This document shows, one piece after another, positions 1-8,733 of a stretch of 64,000 nt of DNA. Position numbers and translations under genes: made by a program. The notes under the pieces are model-generated. The model did not search any database, was not told the DNA's origin, and was given only the letters and a program-made list of their open reading frames with translations. Position 1 is the first letter of the stretch, and the number at the start of each line of letters is the position of its first letter. This DNA comes from Paenibacillus oryzisoli (GTDB lineage: Bacteria; Bacillota; Bacilli; Paenibacillales; NBRC-103111): assembly GCF_001653565.1 (NCBI RefSeq), contig NZ_LYPB01000073.1, positions 232,896 to 296,895 on the forward strand, read 5' to 3'.

Positions 1-554
1 ATATCCTTTGCGGTATGATCAATCAGCATATATCTCGCATAAAACTGGATGCTGTCAAACCGATTTAGCCCCATATACCTCTCCAGAAGTGACAGAATTC
101 TTGTTGATACGCCGATATAGCGAATCTTTCCGTCTTCCCGCAATTTCTCGAGGGCAGGAAGTGTCTCGTTCACAATCGTTTCATAGGGCACTTGCTCAAC
201 ATCATGAATTTGCAGTAGATCAATCCAATCGGTTTGAAGCCGTTCCAAACTATCTTCAACGGACCGAATCGTCGTCGCATAATCGAACGATTGTCCCGGT
301 CCTACTGCCTTCGATGCCAACACAGCTTCGTTTCTTCTGCCGCCTTTCAGCGCACTGCCGATTCGACGTTCTGACTCGCCTCTACCGTAGCTCGGTGCTG
401 TATCAATGAAATTAATGCCGCTTTCCAACGCCTCATGGATCATCTTCTCGATGTCGCGTTCATCTGTAGGTCCAAAAACCCCGCCAAGGGGTGCACCGCC
501 AAGCCCGAGTTTCGATACACGAAGTCCCGTGCGGCCGAATGTTGTATACTCCAT
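1..554 (-). CDS. Aldo/keto reductase, C-terminus cut by window edge
   Basis: This is an NADPH-dependent aldo/keto reductase of the aldose-dehydrogenase-like branch. The frame is open from the ATG at 554 to the window edge (about 184 residues), so the C-terminal part is missing here. The tetrad is visible: Asp in NFIDTAPSYG, the Tyr of the same motif, Lys in LASKAVG and His in LLQIHDVEQ. The N-terminus MEYTTFGRTGLRVSKLGLGG is typical of the family. A GGAGGG ribosome site lies 7-8 bases before the start. It is divergent from an AraC regulator, which may control it; that link is inferred from position only. The substrate cannot be told. Confidence 0.9.
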   Translation of the reverse strand, partial: MEYTTFGRTGLRVSKLGLGGAPLGGVFGPTDERDIEKMIHEALESGINFIDTAPSYGRGESERRIGSALKGGRRNEAVLASKAVGPGQSFDYATTIRSVEDSLERLQTDWIDLLQIHDVEQVPYETIVNETLPALEKLREDGKIRYIGVSTRILSLLERYMGLNRFDSIQFYARYMLIDHTAKD

Positions 555-666
555 TTCTGTATCCCTCCTACTGTAAATTGTAGTGTTCATCCTTTATAAT
601 CAAAATAGCTAGAGTTCCCCATCTTATGGCATATCTTCTCTATTTGAGGAAGAGGTGAAGGCACAC

Positions 667-1506
667 GTGGAATTTATTTATACAGAACCGATCGGTTTAA
701 CCGATCTAGCCGTGCTTGAAGTTGGTACGCAAAGTTGCCTGCCTGACATGTCATTCGGGCCCAGCGTAAGAGATATGTACATTCTTCATTACATTCACAG
801 CGGGTATGGCACTTACTCGACGGGGGGGCGAACAGAACTCATCGGTCCTGGGGAATTGTTCCTTGTGACGCCGGACACCGTCCACACGTATTGTGCCGGT
901 TCGGAAGATCCCTGGAGCTACTCCTGGTTCGGCTTTGTGGGGACGCTAGCCGCCAGACTAGTCGAACTGGCTGGATTTACAGTCCTGTCACCCGTTCGTG
1001 GGACTGAATCGTCACTCCCCGTTGAATCTCTATTTAGCAATTTAATGCGCCTGCGAAATGAACCGGCCAAAGAGCTCCTTCTGACCGCTCTGCTGTACCA
1101 AATATTCGGAACACTGGCCATACCGGACGATGCACCGCCACTTAGGGCGGATGTTGGACATCACGTCCGCAATGCCGTTTCCTATATGAACGCCCACTAT
1201 GCCGATCGCATTGGTCTCCACGAAATCGCTGAGCATGTGGGGCTGGACACCAAGTACTTGTGCCGTCTCTTTCAGCAGCGCCTGTCCATGTCCCCTTACC
1301 GATATCTAACCGATGTTCGGATGAGAAAAGCTTGCCGCCTTCTCCGCAGGCAGCTTCTCGGGATCGCCGAAATAGCCCAGTCCGTGGGTTACCAAGACCC
1401 TCTCATGTTTTCGCGCATGTTCAAACGGACAATTGGTGTATCCCCATCGGCATACAGGGAGAAGGCCAGATTGGAGAGCGGAACTACATCCTATGAAACT
1501 TCCTGA
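667..1506 (+). CDS. AraC-family transcriptional regulator
   Basis: This is a DNA-binding regulator with an N-terminal cupin-like sensing domain (roughly residues 10-150) and a C-terminal pair of AraC helix-turn-helix motifs (about 170-270). The second helix region includes EIAQSVGYQDPLMFSRMFKR, followed by the usual GVSPSAYR ending. Such proteins typically sense a sugar or related ligand. The frame can be extended to a GTG at 655, but that codon sits inside the AAGAGGTG ribosome site; the GTG at 667 is spaced correctly (9 bases), so I use it. It is divergent from the aldo/keto reductase gene, a common regulator-target layout. A short hairpin at 1530-1546 follows the stop. Confidence 0.9.
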   Translation: MEFIYTEPIGLTDLAVLEVGTQSCLPDMSFGPSVRDMYILHYIHSGYGTYSTGGRTELIGPGELFLVTPDTVHTYCAGSEDPWSYSWFGFVGTLAARLVELAGFTVLSPVRGTESSLPVESLFSNLMRLRNEPAKELLLTALLYQIFGTLAIPDDAPPLRADVGHHVRNAVSYMNAHYADRIGLHEIAEHVGLDTKYLCRLFQQRLSMSPYRYLTDVRMRKACRLLRRQLLGIAEIAQSVGYQDPLMFSRMFKRTIGVSPSAYREKARLESGTTSYETS

Positions 1507-1529
1507 TTATTTCCAAAAATGAAAAATAG

Positions 1530-1552
1530 GCCTATCGAGGATAGGCTTTAAT
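1530..1552 (+). terminator. Probable terminator after the AraC gene
   Basis: A perfect 7-bp stem (GCCTATC / GATAGGC) with a 3-base loop is followed by TTTAATT. It is short and the T-run is weak, so this is a modest call. Confidence 0.45.
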
Positions 1553-1555
1553 TGG

Positions 1556-1561
1556 TATAAT
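1556..1561 (+). promoter_or_regulatory. Candidate -10 of the small toxin-like gene
   Basis: A perfect TATAAT lies 52 bases before the 27-residue ORF. No good -35 is visible 16-18 bases upstream, so this is only a candidate. Confidence 0.4.
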
Positions 1562-1612
1562 AACTCTCGTACAACTGAACTTGGGTGGTCGGCATCCTCC
1601 GGAAAGGAGGTA

Positions 1613-1696
1613 ATGCCTATGTCATTTTCATTTCATGAGTTAATGCTGTTCGGGATGTTTATTCTCGCACTTTTAACCTATGTAAAAAGAAAATAA
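1613..1696 (+). CDS. Putative holin-like small toxin (type I toxin-antitoxin style)
   Basis: This is a 27-codon ORF below the usual length cut-off. It starts at ATG 1613 behind an excellent AAAGGAGG site, with a second in-frame ATG two codons later. The product is a single hydrophobic helix (MLFGMFILALLTYV) ending in the basic tail KRK. That size, the N-terminal ELMLFGMFI pattern and the Lys/Arg tail match the Firmicutes 'putative holin-like toxin' family, whose members are type I toxins controlled by antisense RNAs. An inverted repeat (ATAACCCC / GGGGTTAT) spans 1694-1731 just after the stop, as at related loci. Toxicity and an antisense RNA are inferred, not shown. Confidence 0.7.
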   Translation: MPMSFSFHELMLFGMFILALLTYVKRK

Positions 1697-1732
1697 CCCC
1701 ACTCAGGTTAGCGCCATAGGGTAGGGGTTATT
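1693..1732. repeat. Inverted repeat overlapping the toxin stop codon
   Basis: The sequence AATAACCCC is mirrored by GGGGTTATT about 22 bases later. At holin-like toxin loci this position is where toxin mRNA and antisense antitoxin RNA overlap. It could also be a terminator, but it lacks a T-run. Confidence 0.55.
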
Positions 1733-1779
1733 CATTTCCGGTATGTCACTCGGACTGTCTCCATCCAAGTGTTGTGCAG

Positions 1780-1809
1780 GAGACGGACCGCGAATCCGTC
1801 TCTTTGTTA
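1780..1809 (+). terminator. Terminator downstream of the small toxin gene
   Basis: A perfect 8-bp stem (GAGACGGA / TCCGTCTC) with a 7-base loop is followed by TTTGTTAT. It probably ends the toxin transcript. Confidence 0.6.
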
Positions 1810-1877
1810 TATTTACTCTAACATACTCTATTCATACCCGCAAATAATTATTAATAGCCACATACGTTTTTGAACCA

Positions 1878-2474
1878 TTATTCAAAATCGTAACGTTCCT
1901 CTTTCCAGGGATCTCCATGCATATGATACCCATTCCGCTCCCAGAATCCCGGCTTATCCTTCGCCATGAACTCGATACCGCGCAGCCATTTGGCGCTTTT
2001 CCAAAAATACAGATGCGGTACGACCATTCGAACAGGTGCTCCGTGGTCAGGTGTTAGCAGCACGCCATTATGTCGGATGCCCAGAAAAGATGTCTCCAAG
2101 AGGAAATCTTCCAATGGAAGATTCGTCGTCCAACCATGCTCCGCATGCAGCATAACATGGGTTGCTTCCGGCTTCAGCTTTACTTTGCTCATCAGCTCCG
2201 ACACAGCGATGCCTTCCCACACATTGTCCAGCTTGGACCATGTGGTCACACAGTGAATATCGTTTGCAAATTCCTTGCGCGGAAGTGCCATAAAATCCTT
2301 GTAAGAGATGGTGAACTCATCCTCCACCAAACCGAACAAACGCAAGTCCCATTTGCTCATATCGTTGTAGTAGGGCACGGACCCATAGTGCAGCACAGGC
2401 CAGCCTTGTGTCAGCGTTTGCCCAGGAGGAACACGATCATTCGGATCCTGCGGCAGCTTTTGCCCAAATTGCAT
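1878..2474 (-). CDS. Sulfite oxidase-like molybdopterin oxidoreductase (YuiH type)
   Basis: At 198 residues this is a single-domain member of the sulfite-oxidase molybdopterin fold, without the C-terminal dimerisation domain of true sulfite oxidases. The molybdenum-ligating cysteine is the Cys of DIHCVTTWSKLDNVW (residue 75), followed by the conserved WEGI segment. The later LTPDHGAPVRMVVPHLYFWKSAKW region is also typical. The substrate is unknown. It lies 43 bases after the gcvH stop on the same strand, so it may be read through from gcvH; no terminator is visible between them. The start is ATG 2474 behind an AGATGGAGGT-type site. Confidence 0.88.
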   Translation of the reverse strand: MQFGQKLPQDPNDRVPPGQTLTQGWPVLHYGSVPYYNDMSKWDLRLFGLVEDEFTISYKDFMALPRKEFANDIHCVTTWSKLDNVWEGIAVSELMSKVKLKPEATHVMLHAEHGWTTNLPLEDFLLETSFLGIRHNGVLLTPDHGAPVRMVVPHLYFWKSAKWLRGIEFMAKDKPGFWERNGYHMHGDPWKEERYDFE

Positions 2475-2517
2475 GGAAAAACCTCCATCTGTTCTACTTC
2501 CCTAGGAATCGGAACAA

Positions 2518-2907
2518 CTAGTCGTTACCGATATAGGAGCTGTATTCCGCAGCGCTCAATAGACCTTCTAATGCTTCCGGTCCTGAAATTTCTACCTCAA
2601 CCATCCAACCTTCACCGAAGGACGCAGTGTTAACAAGCTCTGGCGAGCCTTCTAATGTGCTGTTCACAGCTGTTACTTTGCCTGATACTGGGCAGAAAAT
2701 ATCTGAAACCGTTTTGACCGATTCCACGCTCCCAATGCTTTCATTCGCTGTAACAGAAGTGCCAACTTTCGGAAGCTCGACGAATACAATATCACCCAAT
2801 TGATCTTGTGCAAAATCGGTAATTCCTATGCGAACCACCGTATCCGATAGTTTCTCTACCCATTCGTGCTCTTTGGTGTATAACAAATTGGCTTGTACGT
2901 TGCTCAT
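2518..2907 (-). CDS. gcvH: Glycine cleavage system H protein
   Basis: H is the lipoyl carrier that shuttles the aminomethyl group between the P, T and L proteins. The 129-residue product has the standard length. The lipoyl lysine is Lys65 in SVESVKTVSDI, and SGKVTAVN follows as expected. A frame extension to a GTG at 2922 exists, but GAGG at 2917-2920 is well spaced (9 bases) for ATG 2907, and MSNVQANLLY fits the family. The gene is divergent from the riboswitch-gcvT-gcvPA-gcvPB operon and lies outside the riboswitch transcript, so its glycine response would need separate control. Confidence 0.95.
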   Translation of the reverse strand: MSNVQANLLYTKEHEWVEKLSDTVVRIGITDFAQDQLGDIVFVELPKVGTSVTANESIGSVESVKTVSDIFCPVSGKVTAVNSTLEGSPELVNTASFGEGWMVEVEISGPEALEGLLSAAEYSSYIGND

Positions 2908-3043
2908 CAGTCCACGCCTCACTTACTTACAAATTTTGCTTTTAGCTTAATCTACTGGGAACATCAAAGTCAAGATGGACCTCTAAGATGCAGTGAAACG
3001 AGCATGCAGCCCCACAACTGACTCACATGCACAAAAGTTACTG

Positions 3044-3074
3044 TTGACAATCTACACCAATTTAGGCACATAAT
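3044..3074 (+). promoter_or_regulatory. Candidate promoter of the gcv operon
   Basis: A perfect -35 TTGACA at 3044-3049 is followed by CATAAT at 3069-3074 (19-base spacer, long) or CACATA at 17 bases. Its position just ahead of the riboswitch supports it. Confidence 0.5.
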
Positions 3075-3107
3075 GAATAAGATAAGACAATTAAATATTG
3101 GCGAATG

Positions 3108-3322
3108 AGGATATAGGGAGAGACTGCCGAGCATGATGGCGGCGCCGAAGGAGTAAGCCCGTTGTGGTGAATCTCTCAGGCAAAAGGACCTGTATCGGAC
3201 GCGACTCTGGAGAGCTTCGAAACTCGTTAATCACGAGGAATCGAACACCCAAGGGGAAACTTAACGATTGAGCCTATAAGCTCATCCGTTCTAGGCAACT
3301 CTCAGGTATAAAGGACAGGGGC
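3108..3322 (+). promoter_or_regulatory. Tandem glycine riboswitch
   Basis: Two consecutive glycine aptamer-like units lie upstream of gcvT. The first (about 3112-3200) has the GGGAGAGACTG opening, the GCCGAAGGAG core and the CTCTCAGGCAAAAGGACC ending. The second (about 3207-3322) has the GGAGAGC opening, an ACACCCAAGGGG core and the CTCAGGTATAAAGGAC ending. This arrangement is the classic cooperative glycine riboswitch controlling gcvT operons. Together with the terminator at 3320-3362 it should act as an ON switch: glycine binding favours read-through into the cleavage genes. Confidence 0.93.
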
Positions 3323-3362
3323 AAAAGGTATGTTTGTGTTGCATACTTTTTGCTCTTTTTTG
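3320..3362 (+). terminator. Riboswitch expression-platform terminator
   Basis: The stem GCAAAAGGTATG / CATACTTTTTGC (one mismatch) is followed by TCTTTTTT. It begins directly at the 3' edge of the second aptamer, as expected for a switchable terminator. Confidence 0.85.
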
Positions 3363-3418
3363 GCATTTCCGGCAATACTACCATCGGATAATAGTCGATT
3401 GAAGGTGAGGTTATACGC

Positions 3419-4507
3419 ATGTTGAAACGAACACCGCTTTTCCCGATATATGCGGAGCATGGCGCGAGAATCATCGATTTTGGCGGCTGGGAACTGCCCG
3501 TTCAGTTCACTGGCATTCAAAAGGAGCATGACGCTGTCAGGGGGCAAGCAGGGCTTTTTGATGTGTCGCATATGGGGGAAGTACGCATACATGGCGTGGA
3601 TGCTTTGGCATTTTTACAGCACGTTACGACGAATGATGTGTCTAAGCTGGTGGCAGGGCAGTGCCAGTACAGCCTCCTCTGCTACCCTGACGGTGGTGTG
3701 GTCGATGATCTACTCGTTTACAAGCTGAAAGATGACGACTATATGCTAGTTATCAACGCCTCCAATATTGAGAAAGATATCGCTTGGCTGCAGCAGCACC
3801 TGACAGGTGAAGTCGAACTGGCTAATGTTTCTGAAGAAACTGCCCTGCTGGCGCTGCAAGGGCCAAGGGCCGTAGCCATTGTAGCCAAATTGACTGACCC
3901 TCCGATTCAAGCCTTGAAGCCGTTCCATTTCCTTGCAGATGTGACAGTAGGCGGTGTAACCACGTTGGTATCCCGCACAGGGTATACAGGTGAAGATGGG
4001 TTCGAGTTATATGTGGATCAAAAGGATGCCGTTACTTTGTGGCGGAAACTGCTTGAGGCTGGTGAGGAGCATGGGCTCATTCCGACAGGTTTAGGGGCTC
4101 GGGATACGCTGCGCTTCGAAGCACGGCTTCCCCTATACGGACAAGAACTATCCTCGGAGATTTCGCCGCTGGAGGCGGGACTTTCCTTTTTTGTAAAGTT
4201 GGATAAAGGTGAATTCATAGGGCGCGATGCCCTCCTCGAGCAAAAAACAAACGGTGTGCCCCGTAAACTCGTCGGCATTGAAATGCAAGAACGCGGCATT
4301 CCGCGGCCTCATTATGCGGTATACGCCGAAGGTAAACAGATAGGTGAAGTAACAACGGGGACGCAGTCGCCAACGTACAAAACGAATGTAGGGTTAGCCC
4401 TGATCGATTCCGCATATAGCACTCTAGGCACGGAAGTCTTTGTTGAAATTAGAGGCGCCCAAGTGAAAGCAACGGTCGTCTCTACCCCTTTTCACAAGAA
4501 GAAATAA
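3419..4507 (+). CDS. gcvT: Glycine cleavage T protein (aminomethyltransferase)
   Basis: This tetrahydrofolate-dependent aminomethyltransferase releases ammonia from the aminomethyl-lipoyl H protein and forms methylene-THF. The 362-residue length is normal. The folate-domain signatures are present: FDVSHMGE near residue 48, [13 protein letters not shown] with the conserved Asp at 96-97, LQGP, and [14 protein letters not shown]. The C-terminal GCV_T domain ends in the usual [16 protein letters not shown] region. ATG 3419 follows GAAGGTGAGG. It is first in the operon with gcvPA (35-base gap) and gcvPB, under the riboswitch. Confidence 0.97.
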   Translation: MLKRTPLFPIYAEHGARIIDFGGWELPVQFTGIQKEHDAVRGQAGLFDVSHMGEVRIHGVDALAFLQHVTTNDVSKLVAGQCQYSLLCYPDGGVVDDLLVYKLKDDDYMLVINASNIEKDIAWLQQHLTGEVELANVSEETALLALQGPRAVAIVAKLTDPPIQALKPFHFLADVTVGGVTTLVSRTGYTGEDGFELYVDQKDAVTLWRKLLEAGEEHGLIPTGLGARDTLRFEARLPLYGQELSSEISPLEAGLSFFVKLDKGEFIGRDALLEQKTNGVPRKLVGIEMQERGIPRPHYAVYAEGKQIGEVTTGTQSPTYKTNVGLALIDSAYSTLGTEVFVEIRGAQVKATVVSTPFHKKK

Positions 4508-4542
4508 TCCCCGAATCCGGGTCGGAAGGAGCATCTTCGGTT

Positions 4543-5898
4543 ATGAAACATCGTTATTTACCTATCACGGAGCAGGATCAAAAGGAAATGCTGGAAACGA
4601 TCGGCATCTCTTCGATGGAAGAGATGTTTAGCGATATCCCGCAGGGGGTACGGTTTCAGGGTGAACTGCAAGTGGGGAATGCGCTCAGTGAACAGGGACT
4701 ACTCCGATATATGCGCGAGTTAGCGGGGCGCAATGCGGATTTCCAGCGCTACGCCAGCTTCCTCGGCGCTGGCATTTACGATCATCACCTTCCGGTGGTG
4801 ATCAATCATGTGATCTCGCGGTCTGAATTCTACACCGCGTATACGCCTTATCAACCGGAGATTAGCCAGGGAGAATTGCAGGCGATTTTTGAATTTCAGT
4901 CGTACATCTGTGAGCTCACCGGCATGGCCGTGGCGAACGCTTCGATGTACGATGGCGCAACGGCGCTGGCCGAAGCCGGCGCCCTAGCCAGCGGCGCGAC
5001 GAAGCGCAGCCGTCTGCTCGTGTCGCGCGCGGTGCACCCGGAGGCGCGTGCTGTGTTGCGCACGACCGCCCGCGGTCTGAACTTGGACGTCGTCGAGATT
5101 AGGGTGACATCCGAAGGAGTCACCGATCTAGACGACCTCGCGTCCAAGGTCGCAAGCGACGACACAGCCGCTGTCATCCTCCAATCGCCGAATTTCTTCG
5201 GCTGCTTGGAGGATATCGCGGCTGCGGAACCGCTCGCGCACGGCGCGGGCGCACTGCTCGTCGTGAGCGCGAATCCGCTCACGCTCGGGCTGCTCGAAGC
5301 GCCGGGCAAGCTCGGCGCTGACATCGTCGTCGGCGATTGCCAGCCGCTCGGCATCCCAGCTGCGCTGGGAGGGCCGAGCTGCGGCTACTTCGCCGTCGCG
5401 GAGAGCTGGATGCGCCGCATGCCGGGGCGCATCGTGGGACAAACCGTGGACCGCGATGGCAAGCGCGGTTTCGTGCTTACACTGCAAGCGCGGGAGCAGC
5501 ATATCAGACGTGAGAAAGCCACGTCGAATATTTGCTCCAATCAGGCGCTTCTCGCGCTTTGCGCATCCGTGTACTTGTCCACGATGGGCAAGCAGGGCAT
5601 CCAAGACGTTGGCACGCTGAACGTCCGCAAAGCTCACTACGCGGCGAATCGACTCACCGCGTCAGGGCTGGAGCTGCCGTTCACAGGCAGCTACTTCAAT
5701 GAATTTGCCGTCAAGCTGCCGGACGGCACGAACATCGAGGAGCTGAATCGTCAGCTCCTTCACAAGGGCTTCATCGGCGGCTACGATCTCGGCCGCGATT
5801 ACCCCGAGCTAGCCGGCCATCTGTTAATCGCCGTCACCGAGCAACGAACTCGCGAAGATATAGATGCCTTCGCAGCCGCATTGGAGGAACTCGTATGA
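4543..5898 (+). CDS. gcvPA: Glycine dehydrogenase (decarboxylating) subunit 1
   Basis: This is the N-terminal half of the split P protein found in many Firmicutes; with subunit 2 it decarboxylates glycine. At 451 residues it is full length. It has the [20 protein letters not shown] motif, the PNFFGCLED motif and the GPSCGYFA segment of the family. It does not carry the PLP lysine, which is on GcvPB. The start is ATG 4543 behind GGAAGGAG. The stop overlaps the gcvPB start by four bases (ATGA), indicating translational coupling. Part of the gene (about 4930-5480) is notably GC-richer than its surroundings. Confidence 0.96.
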   Translation: MKHRYLPITEQDQKEMLETIGISSMEEMFSDIPQGVRFQGELQVGNALSEQGLLRYMRELAGRNADFQRYASFLGAGIYDHHLPVVINHVISRSEFYTAYTPYQPEISQGELQAIFEFQSYICELTGMAVANASMYDGATALAEAGALASGATKRSRLLVSRAVHPEARAVLRTTARGLNLDVVEIRVTSEGVTDLDDLASKVASDDTAAVILQSPNFFGCLEDIAAAEPLAHGAGALLVVSANPLTLGLLEAPGKLGADIVVGDCQPLGIPAALGGPSCGYFAVAESWMRRMPGRIVGQTVDRDGKRGFVLTLQAREQHIRREKATSNICSNQALLALCASVYLSTMGKQGIQDVGTLNVRKAHYAANRLTASGLELPFTGSYFNEFAVKLPDGTNIEELNRQLLHKGFIGGYDLGRDYPELAGHLLIAVTEQRTREDIDAFAAALEELV

Positions 5899-7352
5899 AC
5901 AACGAAAAAGCGCTTATTTTCGAAATGAGTCATCCTGGACGCGTCGCCTATTCCTTACCCGACTCGGATGTCCCAGACGTGAGTATCGACGAACTTCTGC
6001 CTGCCAAGTTTCGCCGGAAGCAAGAACCAGACCTACCCGAAGTGTATGAAGTCGATGTCATTCGCCATTACACTGCGCTTTCCAGGCGCAACTTCGGCGT
6101 AGATAATGGCTTCTATCCGCTCGGCTCGTGTACGATGAAATATAATCCCAAAATCAACGAAGATGTCGCCCGTTTCCCCGGTTTTGCTCATATCCACCCG
6201 TATCAGCCGGAGGAGTCGATACAAGGGGCCCTGGAGCTGCTGTACAATCTCCAGCATGATCTCGAAGCCATCACAGGCATGGATCGCGTAACCTTGCAGC
6301 CTGCGGCTGGTGCCCATGGCGAATGGACGGGGCTCATGATGATTCGTGCTTATCACGAAAGTCGCGGCGAGCACCGCACCAAGGTCATTTGCCCCGATTC
6401 CGCACATGGCACCAATCCAGCCAGTGCCACCGTTGCTGGCTTCCAAACTGTGACCATCCCATCCGATGAACGCGGCCTCGTGAACCTCGACGAGCTGCGC
6501 CGCGCCGTCGGCTCCGATACCGCTGCGCTCATGCTCACGAACCCGAACACGCTCGGTTTGTTCGAAGAACAAATCGTCGAAATCGCCGAAATCGTGCATG
6601 GGGCAGGCGGCTTGCTCTACTATGATGGCGCCAACGCGAATGCCATTATGGGCATTACACGCCCAGGAGACATGGGCTTCGATGTCGTCCATCTCAACCT
6701 GCACAAAACTATGAGCACCCCACACGGCGGAGGCGGACCAGGGGCAGGACCGGTCGGCGTCAAAGAGCGGCTGATCCCTTTTCTTCCGACACCGCTTGTC
6801 GCCAAGCGCGAGGATAATCATTTCTATTTTGACTACAACTATCCACAGTCCATCGGCCGCGTCAAAGGCTACTACGGCAACTTCGGTATCCTAGTTCGTG
6901 CTTACACCTACATTCGTACACTTGGTCCGGAAGGCTTGCGCAAAGTATCTGAGTATGCCGTGCTGAACGCGAACTACATGCTAGCCCGGTTAACACCTTA
7001 TTTCGATGTTCCGCATCCCCGTTTCTGCAAGCACGAATTCGTGCTGTCTGGGAATCGTCAGAAGAAACTGGGCGTCCGTACACTCGATATTGCCAAAAGA
7101 TTACTCGACTTCGGCTACCACCCGCCAACGATCTACTTCCCGCTTAGCGTGGAAGAGTGCATCATGATCGAGCCAACGGAAACAGAAAGCAAACAAACCT
7201 TGGATAGCTTCATCGATACGATGATCGCCATCGCCAAAGAAGCAGAAGAGACTCCCGAGTTGGTTAAAAATGCCCCATACACCACCGTCGTCAGTCGAAT
7301 GGATGAAGCATTGGCCGCGCGTAAGCCGGTTCTGAACTGTACGTGCGGGTAA
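5895..7352 (+). CDS. gcvPB: Glycine dehydrogenase (decarboxylating) subunit 2
   Basis: This is the PLP-binding half of the split glycine decarboxylase. The PLP Schiff-base lysine is Lys271 in [17 protein letters not shown], and the glycine-rich loop follows directly. The [14 protein letters not shown] and [12 protein letters not shown] motifs are intact, and the 485-residue length is normal. The C-terminus ends in a small Cys-containing tail (NCTCG). It overlaps gcvPA by four bases and is the last gene of the riboswitch operon. A strong terminator follows at 7386. Confidence 0.97.
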   Translation: MNNEKALIFEMSHPGRVAYSLPDSDVPDVSIDELLPAKFRRKQEPDLPEVYEVDVIRHYTALSRRNFGVDNGFYPLGSCTMKYNPKINEDVARFPGFAHIHPYQPEESIQGALELLYNLQHDLEAITGMDRVTLQPAAGAHGEWTGLMMIRAYHESRGEHRTKVICPDSAHGTNPASATVAGFQTVTIPSDERGLVNLDELRRAVGSDTAALMLTNPNTLGLFEEQIVEIAEIVHGAGGLLYYDGANANAIMGITRPGDMGFDVVHLNLHKTMSTPHGGGGPGAGPVGVKERLIPFLPTPLVAKREDNHFYFDYNYPQSIGRVKGYYGNFGILVRAYTYIRTLGPEGLRKVSEYAVLNANYMLARLTPYFDVPHPRFCKHEFVLSGNRQKKLGVRTLDIAKRLLDFGYHPPTIYFPLSVEECIMIEPTETESKQTLDSFIDTMIAIAKEAEETPELVKNAPYTTVVSRMDEALAARKPVLNCTCG

Positions 7353-7385
7353 AATGTGCACCTGTGATTAACGCGACTATACGTG

Positions 7386-7424
7386 AAAAGGCTGAGTGCT
7401 ACTTTGGGGATCAGCCTTTTGTGT
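7386..7424 (+). terminator. Terminator of the gcv operon
   Basis: A perfect 10-bp stem (AAAAGGCTGA / TCAGCCTTTT) lies 34 bases after gcvPB, with the T-run in the right arm. Confidence 0.85.
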
Positions 7425-7455
7425 TTGTGGCGGGTGGTTGGTGCGCAAACAGGCG

Positions 7456-7797
7456 GCTGCGCGGGCTAGCAGGGCTTTAAGGCCCGAAATGGGCCTTATC
7501 CGGCCACTCCTCGCCTCGCTGCGATGCTATAGCGCCCTTTTCGGCCGCTATCGCTAGCTTTGCCCCTCAGCTGCGCGAGCTAGCAGGGCTTTAAGGCCCG
7601 AAATGGGCCTTATCCGGCCACTCCGCGCCTCGCGGCACTACTATAGCGCCCTTTTCGGCCGCTATTGCTCGCTTCACCCCTCCGCTGCGCGGGCTAGCAG
7701 GGCTCTAAGGCCCGAAATGGGCCTTAATCCGGCCACTCCGCGCCTCGCGGCACTGCATCGCCCTTTTCGGCCGCTATTCCTGGCTTCACCCCTCCGC
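7456..7797. repeat. 114-bp tandem palindromic array, three copies
   Basis: Three units begin at 7456, 7570 and 7684 (GCTGCGCG start), giving a period of 114 bp; the third is slightly edited. Each unit carries two hairpins: TAAGGCCC-GAAAT-GGGCCTTA, and a second around GCGCCCTTTTCGGCCGC. The array fills the gap between the gcv terminator and the convergent oxidoreductase gene, ending 12 bases before its stop codon. No ORF of note is expected. It resembles the 112-bp array at 32047 in architecture and loop sequence. Confidence 0.9.
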
Positions 7798-7808
7798 AGA
7801 GCGCTCCT

Positions 7809-8732
7809 TCACACCGACAACTTTTCCACCAGCTGGTGAGAAGCCAGCACTCGATCCGCCCGAATGCCGCATGCATTCGGATCCTCCAGCGAGTCCAAGA
7901 AATGCTGGACGACTCCGGCGAAGCCTCTGCGCTCCAGCACCGTGTCCCAGCTGCCGAAAGTACGCAGGCGCGGAGCGGCATTCCTATCATAGAAGACCGC
8001 TGACTCCAAATTCGTCACCTCGACAGATCTTCCGCTGCCGTGCAGCTCTACCTTTTCCAAATCAACGCCAGCGAGTCTGACCATACTATAGTTGCCTATC
8101 GCAGAACCAAAACCCAGCGTGCCCGAAGCATGCAGCAGCTTGCCACTCTTATCTACTTGTTGGTGCGAGGCTCTCACCTCATATGAGCCCTCACCCAACC
8201 AAAGCAGCGTATCCAACATGTGAATCAAGTCGTCATAGAGCGTTTCCTTCGCGCTATGCCCTTGCAGCTTCGTACGATGTTTGACAGCAGATGCCACATC
8301 GAATCCGCCCGCTTCCTGCAACCAGTTCTTCGCTTCCATATACAGCGGCGCATAGCGACGATTGAAGCCCGCTGCAAGCAGCACGCCTTTGCTCTCAGCA
8401 TAGGAAGCCATTTCCACGGACTCCCCCCATGCATACGAAAGCGGCTTATCTACATAAACGGCCACACCATGCGTCATGCACTTCATCGCAATATCATAAT
8501 GCGTGGACGTCGGGCTATGCACGAAAACAGCATCCAACCCAAGCGCTAATAATTCATCCAAATGTGTCGTCCCGAACGGGACTCTGTACTTCACTTTCAT
8601 CCGTTCAACGGTCGCTGGCGTGGAGCTCATAATCCCTACGAGATCCACCCGTTCATTGACGGAGAGCAGCGGTAAGTATACTTTTTGCGCAATATCGCCT
8701 AAGCCAATAAGGCCAATTCTTTTTTTTGACAT
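7809..8732 (-). CDS. Gfo/Idh/MocA-family oxidoreductase
   Basis: This is a predicted NAD(P)-dependent sugar or polyol dehydrogenase. The Rossmann motif GLIGLGDIAQK sits at the N-terminus, and the family Lys is in the YVDKPLSY motif (EKP equivalent). The C-terminal alpha/beta domain contains the DDLIHMLD segment with the catalytic-region His. The frame extends to a GTG at 8744, but that codon abuts the AAGGAG site; ATG 8732 (11-base spacing) gives the normal N-terminus. One base separates it from the stop of the upstream MFS gene, so the two are co-transcribed and probably coupled. The substrate is unknown. Confidence 0.9.
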   Translation of the reverse strand: MSKKRIGLIGLGDIAQKVYLPLLSVNERVDLVGIMSSTPATVERMKVKYRVPFGTTHLDELLALGLDAVFVHSPTSTHYDIAMKCMTHGVAVYVDKPLSYAWGESVEMASYAESKGVLLAAGFNRRYAPLYMEAKNWLQEAGGFDVASAVKHRTKLQGHSAKETLYDDLIHMLDTLLWLGEGSYEVRASHQQVDKSGKLLHASGTLGFGSAIGNYSMVRLAGVDLEKVELHGSGRSVEVTNLESAVFYDRNAAPRLRTFGSWDTVLERRGFAGVVQHFLDSLEDPNACGIRADRVLASHQLVEKLSV

Positions 8733-8733
8733 G

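Noticed and set aside
1560-1880. Full coding gene between AraC and the molybdopterin enzyme
   Set aside because: Only the 27-codon ORF has a ribosome site; no longer frame is supported.
4896-5637. Antisense ORFs in gcvPA
   Set aside because: They arise from the GC-rich stretch of gcvPA and carry no domain or ribosome site.
6033-6821. 262-residue antisense ORF in gcvPB
   Set aside because: It is a shadow of the strongly coding gcvPB frame, with no start signal.
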